From Luteimonas sp. 8-5 (GTDB taxonomy: Bacteria > Pseudomonadota > Gammaproteobacteria > Xanthomonadales > Xanthomonadaceae): 64,000 nt of DNA. Both the position numbers and the translations under genes were made by a program. The DNA is taken from contig NZ_JARUVM010000007.1 of the NCBI RefSeq assembly GCF_029763755.1, forward strand, positions 48,915 through 112,914. Reading direction: 5' to 3'. Positions within the stretch are counted from its first letter, which is position 1. Every line of letters starts with the position of its first letter. A model generated the notes under the pieces. That model was given only the letters and a program-made list of their open reading frames with translations. It made no database searches and was not told the DNA's origin. Of this stretch, positions 8,727 through 17,214 are shown in pieces.

Positions 8727-9071
8727 GTGGGCGGCGGCGCGGACAAGCCGGCCTCGCACGAACGCATCCTCGCCGCGGTCCGCGCCATCCCGCGCGGGCA
8801 GGTGGCCGGCTACGGCGAAGTCGCCCGTCGCGCCGGACTCCCCGGCCGGGCGCGCCTCGCGGCCAGGGTATTGAGCGGCAATACCGATCCCACCCTGCCC
8901 TGGCACCGGGTGCTGCGTTCCGATGGGCGCATTGCCTTTGCGGAAGGGTCCAGCGGTTACCGCGAGCAATCGCAGCGGCTGCGTGCCGAGGGGGTCAAGG
9001 TGGAGCGGGGCAGGGTGCGCATGCCCCGGGTGGAGGCCGACCTGGACGCGGAGATCTGGGGCCGGCGCTGA
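8727..9071 (+). CDS. Alkyltransferase-like protein (ATL, MGMT fold without the acceptor Cys)
   Basis: This 114-residue protein has the DNA-binding domain of O6-alkylguanine-DNA alkyltransferases, including ARVLSGN and the active-site loop. The loop reads PWHRV instead of PCHRV, so the methyl-accepting cysteine is a tryptophan. ATL proteins bind O6-alkylguanine, flip the base out and pass the lesion to nucleotide excision repair rather than repairing it. uvrB lies about 6 kb away. The start is a GTG one base after the pitA stop, suggesting coupling. Confidence 0.88.
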   Translation: MGGGADKPASHERILAAVRAIPRGQVAGYGEVARRAGLPGRARLAARVLSGNTDPTLPWHRVLRSDGRIAFAEGSSGYREQSQRLRAEGVKVERGRVRMPRVEADLDAEIWGRR

Positions 9072-9106
9072 ACACGGCGCCCACGCCTGCCCGGTATCAT
9101 GGCCGC

Positions 9107-9769
9107 ATGTTCTCCAACATCCCCCCGATCACCAAGGCGCTGCTGATCGCCAACGGCGTGGCGTTCCTGTTGCAGCAGCTGCTGGGCGATGCGTTCTTCG
9201 CCGCATTCATGTTGTGGCCGCTGGGTGCCGGCAGCGCCGATCCGTTCGCGATGTCGACCACATTCCTGCCGTGGCAGTTGCTGACCTACGGCTTCCTGCA
9301 CGGCAGTTTTGCCCATGTCGCGTTCAACATGCTGGCGCTGCTGATGTTCGGCGCGCCGCTGGAATACACCTGGGGCAACAAGCGATTCCTGACCTACTTC
9401 CTGGTGTGCATTGCCGGCGCCGGACTGTGCCAGCTTGCCGTGGGCGCCTGGAGCATGGCCCAGGGTGGCGGGGCGTATCCGACACTCGGCGCCTCAGGCG
9501 GCGTGTTCGGCCTGCTGCTCGCCTACGGGATGCTGTTCCCGCACCACCGGGTGATGCTGCTGATCCCGCCGATCCCGATGAAGGCGCGCACGCTGGTGAT
9601 CGTCTACGGCGCGATCGAGCTGTTCCTCGGCGCTACCGGCCTGCAGCCGGGCGTTGCCCACTTCGCGCACCTGGGCGGCATGCTCTTCGGCTGGCTGTTG
9701 ATCCGCTACTGGCGCGGGCAACCGCCGTTCGGCCGGCGCGGTCCGCCGCGCCCACGCATCGTCAGGTAG
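9107..9769 (+). CDS. Rhomboid family intramembrane serine protease
   Basis: The 220-residue membrane protein has the rhomboid serine motif GASGGVFGL (about residue 127), a later histidine in FAHLGGMLFGW and the helix-2 pattern HGSFAHVAFNM. These give the Ser-His dyad of rhomboids, which cleave substrate transmembrane helices. Six hydrophobic spans are visible. The substrate is unknown. A second ATG 8 bases upstream (9099) is out of frame, so 9107 is chosen. It converges with the M13 peptidase gene, with a 4-base gap. Confidence 0.9.
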   Translation: MFSNIPPITKALLIANGVAFLLQQLLGDAFFAAFMLWPLGAGSADPFAMSTTFLPWQLLTYGFLHGSFAHVAFNMLALLMFGAPLEYTWGNKRFLTYFLVCIAGAGLCQLAVGAWSMAQGGGAYPTLGASGGVFGLLLAYGMLFPHHRVMLLIPPIPMKARTLVIVYGAIELFLGATGLQPGVAHFAHLGGMLFGWLLIRYWRGQPPFGRRGPPRPRIVR

Positions 9770-9773
9770 GAGG

Positions 9774-11750
9774 CTAACGCCAGATCTTCACCTGCTCGGC
9801 GGCTGGGCGTTGCATCGGCGCCCCGGGCTTGCACGAGAACGCCTCCGCGAAGCCCGGGTCGTTCATCAGCGGGCCATTGCTGCGCCAGCGGCCCGGTGCG
9901 TGCAGCCCCGTCGCCGACACCCGCGCGGCCACGTCGGGCGACATCTGCTTCGGCCACAGCCCCGCCCAGCCGGCGTAGAAATCCTGGCGGCTGGCGAGAT
10001 CCAGTTCCGGCTTCGCGGCCAGCAATGCATCGAGGGCGAGTTCCACGCCAGCCAGGTCGGCGGCGTCCTCGCCGCGCGGTTCGCCGCTGTACTGCGACGC
10101 CAGCGATGCGAGCCGCGCGCCCCAGGCGGTGGCGTCGGCGGGAGTCCACCAGTCGCGCAGTGCGCCGGTGGCATCGATGTAGCGGCCGATATCGTCGAAA
10201 CCGTGGGTCAGCTCATGTCCGACGAGGGCGCCGAAAGCGCCGTAGTTGGCCGCGTCCGCGCGGGCCATCTGCAACACCGGCGGCTGGAGCACCGCCGCGG
10301 TGACGATCAGCCGGTTCTGCGCCGGGTCGTAGGCGAGCGCCGGCTGCTGCGGCAGCACGTTCCAGCGCCGGTCGGCATTGCCGCGCCCGATCCGCTTCAT
10401 TTCCTCGCGGTGGCGCCAGGTCGAGGCGATCAGCATGTTGCCGCCGAAGCTGCCGCGGCCCATCGGCTGCACGGTGAAGTCCAGGTCGCGCACCGGCGCG
10501 CCGACCTCGATCTTGAGCGCAGCGAGCTTGGCCCTGGCCTCGGCCTTCGCCTCGGTCCCCATCCAGGTGTTGCGCTCGATGCCACGGCCAAGCGCATCGC
10601 GCACCTCCACGGCGATCTCCGTCGCGCGTGCGCGGGCGGCCGGTGGCAGGTAGCGGCCGACGTACTCGCGGCCCAGCATCGGCCCGGCGGCATGGTTCAT
10701 CGCGTCCAGCACCTGTTGCCGGCGCGGGGGCGGCGCGGTTTCGCCACGCAGGACCACGCCGCGGAATTCGAAGTCGGCGTCGCGCCAGGTCTTGGACAGG
10801 TAGGGCGCCATCGACGCGCCGACCTGGTAGCGCAGGTAGGTCTTCCACTGCGCGGGCTTGAGCTGGGCGACAAGCGCGTCGAGCTGCGCGAACAGCTGCG
10901 GGTTGGCCAGCGACACGCTCTCGTCGGACACGCCCTGGGCCTGCAGGAACGACTGCAGCTGCAGGTGGCGGAACTGCTTGTCGAGGCCGGCCACGGCGAC
11001 CAGGGCGTAGTTGTCGCGCGGGTCGCGCATCAGGCTTAGCGGCTTCGACGCCCTGGCGATGCGGGTCTCGAGGTCCAGCACTGCATTGATGTCCGCCTCG
11101 AGCTGGGGCGGCTTGCTGCCGGTGAGGACCAGGATCTTGCCGACGTAGTCGCGATAGCGCTCCATCAGCGCCCGGGTGTCGGCGTCCTCGCGGGTGTAGT
11201 ACGCCGCACCGGGCAGCCCCAGCCCGCCCTGGCTGAAATACCCGATATGGCGCCCGAGGTCGGCCAGGTCGACGTCGGCACCGAAGTTGAACAGCACCGG
11301 GATGCCGACCTGGTGCAGCGCCGCGACCGCGGCCGGGATGTCCTTGCTGCGCCGGATGGAATCGATGCGTGAGAGCAGCGGCGCCACCGGGTTAGCACCG
11401 TCGCGCTCGATCGCCGCCTCGTCCAGGCCGCTGGCCCAGAAGTCGCCGAGCAACTTGGCGACACCACCCTGGGCGTTCTGCATGTATTCGTCCAGCAGCG
11501 CGACCTGCTGCCTGTGCGCGTTGTCGGCCAGCTGTCCGAGGGCCGACTCGGCGCCACTGCCGGCGACGATCATGTTCGCGTCCAGCCAGGCCGCGTTTGC
11601 GTGGGCGTGGAAATCCGTGCACTGCGGGGTGAAGGCAGGCGGTTTCGCCTTTGCCTTCCTGCGCTGCGCGGCTGCATCGCCGCTGGTCGACAACAGCGTC
11701 GTCGTGGCGACCAGGCCAAGGGTAAGCGCCAGCACTCGCAGCTTCGGCAT
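9774..11750 (-). CDS. M13 family zinc metallopeptidase, divergent paralogue
   Basis: The 658-residue protein starts at the ATG at 11750, which opens a signal peptide (LALTLGLVATTTLL). The zinc motif GHELTHGFDD and the third-ligand region GEDAADLAG are present, as is the C-terminal HAPGRWRS segment. M13 peptidases (neprilysin, PepO) cut short peptides outside the cytoplasm. The substrate-binding NAYY/NAFY motif is replaced here (PALAYDPAQN), and the linker before the third ligand is short compared with the adjacent paralogue. It ends in IWR rather than the usual tryptophan. It lies downstream of the second M13 gene, with a terminator between them. Confidence 0.9.
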   Translation of the reverse strand: MPKLRVLALTLGLVATTTLLSTSGDAAAQRRKAKAKPPAFTPQCTDFHAHANAAWLDANMIVAGSGAESALGQLADNAHRQQVALLDEYMQNAQGGVAKLLGDFWASGLDEAAIERDGANPVAPLLSRIDSIRRSKDIPAAVAALHQVGIPVLFNFGADVDLADLGRHIGYFSQGGLGLPGAAYYTREDADTRALMERYRDYVGKILVLTGSKPPQLEADINAVLDLETRIARASKPLSLMRDPRDNYALVAVAGLDKQFRHLQLQSFLQAQGVSDESVSLANPQLFAQLDALVAQLKPAQWKTYLRYQVGASMAPYLSKTWRDADFEFRGVVLRGETAPPPRRQQVLDAMNHAAGPMLGREYVGRYLPPAARARATEIAVEVRDALGRGIERNTWMGTEAKAEARAKLAALKIEVGAPVRDLDFTVQPMGRGSFGGNMLIASTWRHREEMKRIGRGNADRRWNVLPQQPALAYDPAQNRLIVTAAVLQPPVLQMARADAANYGAFGALVGHELTHGFDDIGRYIDATGALRDWWTPADATAWGARLASLASQYSGEPRGEDAADLAGVELALDALLAAKPELDLASRQDFYAGWAGLWPKQMSPDVAARVSATGLHAPGRWRSNGPLMNDPGFAEAFSCKPGAPMQRPAAEQVKIWR

Positions 11751-11830
11751 CGCGGACTCCGGTTCGGACGCCGGGAGTCTAGCAACGGGCCGCGCAGCTT
11801 CCGTGAACACGCATCACGATTCCAGTGCCG

Positions 11831-11863
11831 GAAACAGAAAGGGCCCGGCGATGCCGGGCCCCT
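11831..11863 (-). terminator. Rho-independent terminator after the second M13 gene
   Basis: Read on the minus strand, a 9-bp stem (11841-11849 with 11853-11861) closes on a 3-base loop and is followed by TTTCTGTTT. It lies 25 bases past the stop of the 696-residue M13 gene. It should separate that gene from the divergent M13 paralogue. Confidence 0.8.
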
Positions 11864-11887
11864 TGGGCAGTGCCGCGGTAGCGGCGG

Positions 11888-13978
11888 TTACCAGATGACC
11901 ACGCGCTTGTCGCCGTCGCGCACCATCGCGTCGCCGGGCTCGCACTGGAACGCCTGGGCGAACGCCGGCATGTTCGACGGCGCGCCGATCGCGCGGAACT
12001 TCGCCGGCGCATGCGGATCGGTGTTCAGGCGCACCTTCATCTCGTCGGGGGTGTAGTTGCGGCGCCACACCGTGGCCCAGTTGATGAAGAAGCGCTGGTC
12101 CTGGGTATACCCGTCGATCTCCTGCGCCGGATCGGTGCCCGCGTCGGCCAGGGCCTTCATCATCGCGTCGTGGGCGACGGTCAGGCCGCCCAGGTCGGCG
12201 ATGTTCTCGCCCAGGGTCAGCTGGCCCTTGACGTGCAGCCCGTCGATGGACTCGTAGTCGTCGAACTGCTGCACCAGCCGGGCGGTGCGCGCCTCGAAGC
12301 CCTTGCGGTCGGAGTCCTGCCACCAGTTGGCGAAGTTGCCCTTGGCGTCGAACTGGCTGCCCTGGTCGTCGTAGCCGTGCAGCATCTCGTGGCCGATGAC
12401 CGCGCCGATGCCGCCGTAGTTGAGCGCCGGGTCGGCCTTCGGATCGAAGAACGGCGGCTGCAGGATGGCGGCCGGGAACACGATCTCGTTCTGCGACGGG
12501 TTGTAGTACGCGTTGACCGTCTGCGGGCTCATGCCCCACTCGGTGCGGTCCACCGGCTTGCCGATCTTGCCGATCTCGAAGTCGCGGTTGAACTTGGCCG
12601 CGGCCAGGATGTTCTGCGCGTAGCCCTCGCGGCTCGTCGCCAGGCCGTCCCAGCTGCGCCACTTGTCCGGGTAGCCGATCTTGGGCATGAAGCTGTCCCA
12701 CTTCTCGACGGCGCGCGCCTTGGTCTCGTCGCTCATCCAGTCGAGCTGTTCCAGGCGGCTCTTGAGCGAGGCACGCAGGTTGTCGACGAGCTTCTCCATC
12801 GCCGCCTTGGATTCGGCCGGGAAGTACTGCTTGACGTAGATCTGGCCCAGCGCCTCGCCGACGTTGCCTTCGGTAGCGTCGAGCACGCGCTTCCAGCGCG
12901 GCTTCTGTTCCTTCTGCCCGCGCAGTTCCTTGCTGAAGAAGTCGAAACGCTCGTTGGCGAAGGTGTCGGCCAGGTACGGCGCCATGCCGTCGATCGCCTG
13001 GATGCGCAGGTAGGCCTTCCACTGCTCCACCGGCACGTCGGCGAGCATCTTGTCGAACTCGGCGAAGAACTTCGGCTGCGACAGCGAGAAGCCGTCGAGC
13101 GTCACGCCCTGCGAGGCGAAGAACTCCGACCACTTGAAGTTCTTCGCGCCCTTGTCGGCGTCGGCGAGGGAGACGAAGTGGTACTGGTTGTTCGGGTCGC
13201 GCATGTCCACGCGCGAGATCGAGGCCTCGGCCAGGCGGGTCTCGAACGCGAGCACGTCGGCAGCCTGCCTGTCGGCGTCTTCCTTCGCGACGCCGGCGTT
13301 CTGCAGCTGGCGGCTGACGTGGGCGACGTAGGCTTCGCGGATCTTCTTGTAGGCGCCGTCCTTGCCGTCTTCGGTGTAGTACCCCTTCTCCGGCAGCGAG
13401 AGCCCGCCCTGGTAGGCGTAGGCGATCACGGTCGAGGAATCCTTGAAGTCCGCATCGCCGAAGAAGTGGAACACCTCGCCGCGGCCCGCGGCGAACTCGT
13501 CGCGCAGGTACTGGGCGACGTCGGCGGGCGAAGCGATGGCGTCGATGCGGTCCAGGATCGGCTGGATCGGAGCGAGCCCGGCGGCGTTGATCGCGGCCTC
13601 GTCCATGCCGGTGGCATAGAAGTCGCCGACCAGCTTGGCCACGCCCGAGGCATTGGCATCGGCGGCAGCGGCTTCGGCGATGTTGCGGCTGGCCACTTCG
13701 GAGCGCTCGTCGAGCATCTCGAAACTGCCCCAGGTGGTGCGGTCGGAAGGCACCGGGTTGGCGGCGAGCCACTTGCCGTTCACGAAGGCGTCGAGGTCGG
13801 CGCAGGCATCGACGCTGGTGTCGAGGTCGGCGATGGCGAACGCGGACGTGGGCGGCAACTCCATCGCGGTCGGGGCGGCGGAGTGGCCGGCGTCGGCAGC
13901 GGGCGCCGGGGCGTCCTTCTGGCAGGCCGTGAGGGCGGCCGTGACGGCCAGGGACAGCAGCAGGACTTTGGGTTTCAT
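11888..13978 (-). CDS. M13 family zinc metallopeptidase (lipoprotein, PepO-like)
   Basis: This 696-residue protein starts MKPKVLLLSLAVTAALTACQ, a signal peptide with lipobox LTAC, so it is probably a lipoprotein of the envelope. All M13 hallmarks are visible: NAYYNPSQN, the zinc motif GHEMLHGYDD, the GENIADLGG third ligand, and a C-terminal VVIW. It should be an active oligopeptidase. The chosen ATG (13978) is the one that opens the signal peptide; the frame continues upstream without one. It is a paralogue of the gene at 9774-11750. Confidence 0.92.
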   Translation of the reverse strand: MKPKVLLLSLAVTAALTACQKDAPAPAADAGHSAAPTAMELPPTSAFAIADLDTSVDACADLDAFVNGKWLAANPVPSDRTTWGSFEMLDERSEVASRNIAEAAAADANASGVAKLVGDFYATGMDEAAINAAGLAPIQPILDRIDAIASPADVAQYLRDEFAAGRGEVFHFFGDADFKDSSTVIAYAYQGGLSLPEKGYYTEDGKDGAYKKIREAYVAHVSRQLQNAGVAKEDADRQAADVLAFETRLAEASISRVDMRDPNNQYHFVSLADADKGAKNFKWSEFFASQGVTLDGFSLSQPKFFAEFDKMLADVPVEQWKAYLRIQAIDGMAPYLADTFANERFDFFSKELRGQKEQKPRWKRVLDATEGNVGEALGQIYVKQYFPAESKAAMEKLVDNLRASLKSRLEQLDWMSDETKARAVEKWDSFMPKIGYPDKWRSWDGLATSREGYAQNILAAAKFNRDFEIGKIGKPVDRTEWGMSPQTVNAYYNPSQNEIVFPAAILQPPFFDPKADPALNYGGIGAVIGHEMLHGYDDQGSQFDAKGNFANWWQDSDRKGFEARTARLVQQFDDYESIDGLHVKGQLTLGENIADLGGLTVAHDAMMKALADAGTDPAQEIDGYTQDQRFFINWATVWRRNYTPDEMKVRLNTDPHAPAKFRAIGAPSNMPAFAQAFQCEPGDAMVRDGDKRVVIW

Positions 13979-14153
13979 GCTCACGAGGGACTCCGAGGGA
14001 TAGGGGCCCGCGCCGGGGTCGGCGCGGCAGCCCCTGGGTGGGGCATCGCCCGACAATAGCGCCGCGCCGGGCGCAGGGGCGGGTGTCAGAGGTCACGCTG
14101 CCGGGCCGGCGTGGTTGCGCCGCTGTGGCGCCATCGGCACAATATGCGGCCCC

Positions 14154-14230
14154 GCCCGAATAGCTCAGCTGGTTAGAGCACTTGACTGTTAATCAGGGGG
14201 TCGCTGGTTCGAGTCCAGCTTCGGGCGCCA
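14154..14230 (+). tRNA. tRNA-Asn (anticodon GTT)
   Basis: A 77-base cloverleaf. The acceptor GCCCGAA pairs with TTCGGGC, the D-arm is GCTC..GAGC, the anticodon stem CTTGA/TCAGG holds loop CTGTTAA (anticodon GTT), and the T-arm is GCTGGTTCGAGTCCAGC. The discriminator is G and CCA is encoded. Confidence 0.97.
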
Positions 14231-14248
14231 GATCCAGGCAGTGCAAGA

Positions 14249-14273
14249 GGCTCGCAGCGATGCGGGCCTTTTT
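14249..14273 (+). terminator. Terminator after tRNA-Asn
   Basis: Stem GGCTCGCA (14249-14256) pairs with TGCGGGCC (14261-14268, one wobble) across GCGA and is followed by five T residues. It ends the tRNA-Asn transcript just before the convergent fimT-like gene. Confidence 0.75.
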
Positions 14274-14276
14274 CGT

Positions 14277-14825
14277 TCAGAGCGGCTCCATGCATGCGCG
14301 GGCTACGGCGGGTGCAGGCCGCACCGAACGCAGTCGCCCGCTGCTGGCCAGCGCCAGGGCAACGGCCTTGGCGGTTCCGCGGCCATCGCACAAGGTGAAG
14401 GTGGCGTTGGTTCCGGCCGCCGCGCCACCGTGCGGGTGCAGCACGAGGCGACGGCGGCCTGGCGTGGTGCGCAGGTGGACTTCGCCGGCCAGGGCGGGCT
14501 CCTCGCGGAGCAGGGCTTCGGACGGATCCACGCGGCGGTCGCCGTCGAGGTCGGCCCAGGCCAGCCAGCCACCGCTCCAGTCGTAGGTATCCCGGCAGCC
14601 ATCGCCGTCCCCGGGGCATACCACCACTTCGCTGCCGGTCACCGTGGCATGGCGCATGGCCACGTCCAGCGTCGACTGCAGCAGGCTGCGTGCCTCGGCG
14701 GCCCGCGCCGCCTCGCTGGCCGCACTCCAGGCCGGGATCGCGGTGCCCAGCAACAGCGCGGCAATCAGCATGGCCAGCAGGGCCTCGATGACGGTGAATC
14801 CGGGCAGCGTGGGCAGGATGCGCAT
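14277..14825 (-). CDS. fimT: GspH/FimT family pseudopilin
   Basis: The 182-residue prepilin starts MRILPTLPG with cleavage before FTVIEALLAMLIAALLLG, the class III leader with Glu5. The body has two cysteines (VVCPGDGDGCRD), a tryptophan-rich stretch and DLDGDRRVDPSEALL, as in FimT/FimU and GspH proteins. These are minor pilins of the type IV pilus; xanthomonad FimT also binds DNA in natural transformation. It lies alone about 10 kb from the pilX-pilY1-pilE end and divergent from uvrB. An in-frame ATG at 14870 would add a non-leader extension, so I reject it. Confidence 0.82.
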   Translation of the reverse strand: MRILPTLPGFTVIEALLAMLIAALLLGTAIPAWSAASEAARAAEARSLLQSTLDVAMRHATVTGSEVVVCPGDGDGCRDTYDWSGGWLAWADLDGDRRVDPSEALLREEPALAGEVHLRTTPGRRRLVLHPHGGAAAGTNATFTLCDGRGTAKAVALALASSGRLRSVRPAPAVARACMEPL

Positions 14826-14936
14826 GGGGATGGGTCCGATGGGCCGGCGTCCAGCGTCGCGCGGGCGCATCCACGCGTGGATCGGCGGACAGCCGGGATT
14901 GGGGTAGGGAATTGCCGCGCGCGATAGACTGGCGGG

Positions 14937-16964
14937 ATGTCCGACGACAGCAGCAGGTTCGAACTGGTCGCGCCGTATGAACCGGCGGGCGACCAACCCC
15001 AGGCGATCGCGAAACTCGTCTCGGGTTTCGAGGCCGGGCTCGCCCGCCAGACCCTGCTGGGCGTCACCGGCTCGGGCAAGACCTACACCATCGCCAACGT
15101 CATCCAGCAGGTGCAGAAGCCGACCCTTGTGATGGCGCCGAACAAGACGCTCGCGGCGCAGCTGTACGGCGAGTTCAAGGCGTTCTTCCCTAACAACGCG
15201 GTCGAATACTTCGTCAGCTACTACGACTACTACCAGCCCGAGGCCTACATCCCGTCCTCGGACACGTTCATCGACAAGGACAGCTCGGTCAACGAGCACA
15301 TCGAGCAGATGCGCCTGTCGGCGACCAAGGCGCTGCTGGAGCGCCGCGATTCGATCATCGTCTGCACCGTTTCGGCGATCTACGGCCTCGGCGACCCGGG
15401 CGAGTACCACAAGATGGTGCTGCACATGGTGCGCGGCGAGCGCATCGACCAGCGCGAACTGATCCGCCGCCTGACCGAGATGCAGTACGAGCGCAACGAG
15501 ATGGACCTGACGCGCGGTACCTACCGGGTGCGTGGCGAGGTCATCGACGTGCATCCGGCGGAACTGGATTCGGAGGCGCTGCGGATCGAGCTGTTCGACG
15601 GCGAGATCGAAAGCCTGTCGATGTTCGACCCGCTCACCGGCGAGACCCTGCGCAAGCTGCCGCGCTACACCATCTATCCCGGATCGCACTACGTCACCAC
15701 CCGCCGCACCGTGCTCGATGCGGTGGAGACGATCAAGGCCGAGCTGCGCGAGCGCCTGGAGCAGCTGTATGCCGACAACAAGCTGGTGGAAGCGCAGCGG
15801 CTGGCCCAGCGCACCCAGTTCGACCTGGAGATGATGGCCGAGGTCGGTTACTGCAACGGCATCGAGAACTATTCCAGGCACCTGACCGGCTACATGCCGG
15901 GCGAACCGCCGCCCTGCCTGTTCGACTACCTCCCGAGCGACGCGCTGCTGGTGGTCGACGAATCGCACGTCACCGTTCCGCAGATCGGCGCGATGTACAA
16001 GGGCGACCGCTCGCGCAAGGAAACCCTGGTCGAATTCGGCTTCCGCCTGCCATCGGCGCTGGACAACCGCCCGCTGCGCTTCGAGGAGTGGGAGGGCAGG
16101 GCGCCGCGTGCGATCTTCGTGTCGGCGACGCCGGGCCCGTACGAGTTGCGCATGTCCGAGGGCGAGGTCACGGAACTGGTTGTGCGCCCCACCGGCCTGG
16201 TCGACCCGCAGGTGGAGATCCGTCCGGTCGCGACCCAGGTCGACGACGTGCTGGGCGAGATCAACGAGCGCGTGGCCATGGGCGACCGCGTGCTGGTCAC
16301 CACGCTGACCAAGCGCATGGCCGAGAACCTCACCGAATACCTGTCCGAGCATGGCGTGCGCGTGCGCTACCTGCACTCGGACGTGGACACGGTCGAGCGC
16401 GTCGAGATCATCCGCGACCTGCGCCTGGGCAAGTTCGACGTGATCGTCGGCATCAACCTGCTGCGCGAAGGCCTGGACATGCCCGAGGTCTCGCTGGTGG
16501 CGATCCTCGACGCCGACAAGGAAGGCTTCCTGCGCTCCACCGGCTCGCTGATCCAGACCATCGGCCGCGCCGCTCGCAATCTGCGCGGCAAGGCCATCCT
16601 GTATGCCGACCGGGTGACCAACTCGATGCAGCGCGCGATCGAGGAAACCGACCGCCGCCGGCAGAAGCAGCTCGAGTACAACGCCGAGCACGGCATCACC
16701 CCGCAGAGCGTGAAGCGGGCGGTGATGGACGTCATGGAAGGCGCCCGCGCCGAACCCGGCACGGTCAAGGTCGGGCGCGGCAAGGGCCGCAAGGTCGCCG
16801 AGCCGGCCGAGGACTACGGCCGCCTGACGCCGGCCCAGGCCGGCGCGAAGATGAAGGAGCTGGAGCAGAGGATGTTCCAGCATGCCCGCGACCTGGAGTT
16901 CGAGGAGGCCGCCCGCGTCCGCGACCAGATCCGGCGGTTGAAGGAAGCCAGCCTGGCAGGCTAG
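14937..16964 (+). CDS. uvrB: Excinuclease ABC subunit B
   Basis: The 675-residue protein has the usual UvrB length. Visible are the Walker A motif [10 protein letters not shown], the beta-hairpin [17 protein letters not shown], helicase motifs such as VDESHVT and IGRAARN, and a C-terminal UVR motif ([12 protein letters not shown]) that binds UvrC. UvrB receives damaged DNA from UvrA2 and loads UvrC for dual incision. The ATP-driven helicase-like activity is needed for strand checking. It is transcribed alone between the fimT-like gene and tRNA-Val. Confidence 0.98.
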   Translation: MSDDSSRFELVAPYEPAGDQPQAIAKLVSGFEAGLARQTLLGVTGSGKTYTIANVIQQVQKPTLVMAPNKTLAAQLYGEFKAFFPNNAVEYFVSYYDYYQPEAYIPSSDTFIDKDSSVNEHIEQMRLSATKALLERRDSIIVCTVSAIYGLGDPGEYHKMVLHMVRGERIDQRELIRRLTEMQYERNEMDLTRGTYRVRGEVIDVHPAELDSEALRIELFDGEIESLSMFDPLTGETLRKLPRYTIYPGSHYVTTRRTVLDAVETIKAELRERLEQLYADNKLVEAQRLAQRTQFDLEMMAEVGYCNGIENYSRHLTGYMPGEPPPCLFDYLPSDALLVVDESHVTVPQIGAMYKGDRSRKETLVEFGFRLPSALDNRPLRFEEWEGRAPRAIFVSATPGPYELRMSEGEVTELVVRPTGLVDPQVEIRPVATQVDDVLGEINERVAMGDRVLVTTLTKRMAENLTEYLSEHGVRVRYLHSDVDTVERVEIIRDLRLGKFDVIVGINLLREGLDMPEVSLVAILDADKEGFLRSTGSLIQTIGRAARNLRGKAILYADRVTNSMQRAIEETDRRRQKQLEYNAEHGITPQSVKRAVMDVMEGARAEPGTVKVGRGKGRKVAEPAEDYGRLTPAQAGAKMKELEQRMFQHARDLEFEEAARVRDQIRRLKEASLAG

Positions 16965-17002
16965 AATTCGCGACCCCCTGTGGTACGCGCGACAGGGGCA
17001 CC

Positions 17003-17077
17003 GGGCGGTTAGCTCAGCGGTAGAGCACTACCTTGACATGGTAGGGGTCACAGGTTCGAACCCTGTACCGCCCACCA
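17003..17077 (+). tRNA. tRNA-Val (anticodon GAC)
   Basis: A 75-base cloverleaf. The acceptor GGGCGGT pairs with ACCGCCC, the D-arm is GCTC..GAGC, the anticodon stem CTACC/GGTAG has loop TTGACAT (anticodon GAC), and the T-arm is ACAGGTTCGAACCCTGT. CCA is encoded. The thrS leader begins 47 bases downstream. Confidence 0.97.
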
Positions 17078-17123
17078 CGCCTTGACCGGCGTGGCCCGGC
17101 ACACGAGACGAGGCAGGTGCGAC

Positions 17124-17150
17124 ATGGACACTACCAACGGCCATCGTTGA
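17124..17150 (+). CDS. Putative thrS leader peptide
   Basis: An eight-codon frame, MDTTNGHR, begins at the ATG at 17124 and ends at TGA 17148-17150; GAGGCAGGTG upstream is a good ribosome site. Codons 3 and 4 are both threonine (ACT ACC), and the next gene is threonyl-tRNA synthetase. It ends 6 bases before the antiterminator arm described in the next entry. Two regulatory codons is a low number, but the frame, ribosome site and hairpins are arranged as in an attenuator. I infer its role from sequence only. Confidence 0.5.
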   Translation: MDTTNGHR

Positions 17151-17155
17151 TCCTT

Positions 17156-17198
17156 CCCAAGGTTGCATCCTGCGAGCGCCCTTGGGCGCTTTCGTTTT
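17156..17198 (+). promoter_or_regulatory. Putative thrS transcription attenuator
   Basis: Two hairpins compete. The terminator AGCGCC (17175-17180) / GGCGCT (17185-17190) is followed by TTCGTTTT. The antiterminator CCCAAGG (17156-17162) / CCTTGGG (17180-17186) shares bases with both arms of the terminator. A ribosome stalled on the threonine codons at 17130-17135 would leave 17156-17162 free. One that reaches the stop codon at 17148 would cover it. The layout therefore predicts thrS read-through when charged tRNA-Thr is scarce. It might instead be only the tRNA-Val terminator. Confidence 0.55.
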
Positions 17199-17214
17199 AT
17201 CCGGGCCCCGAAAC

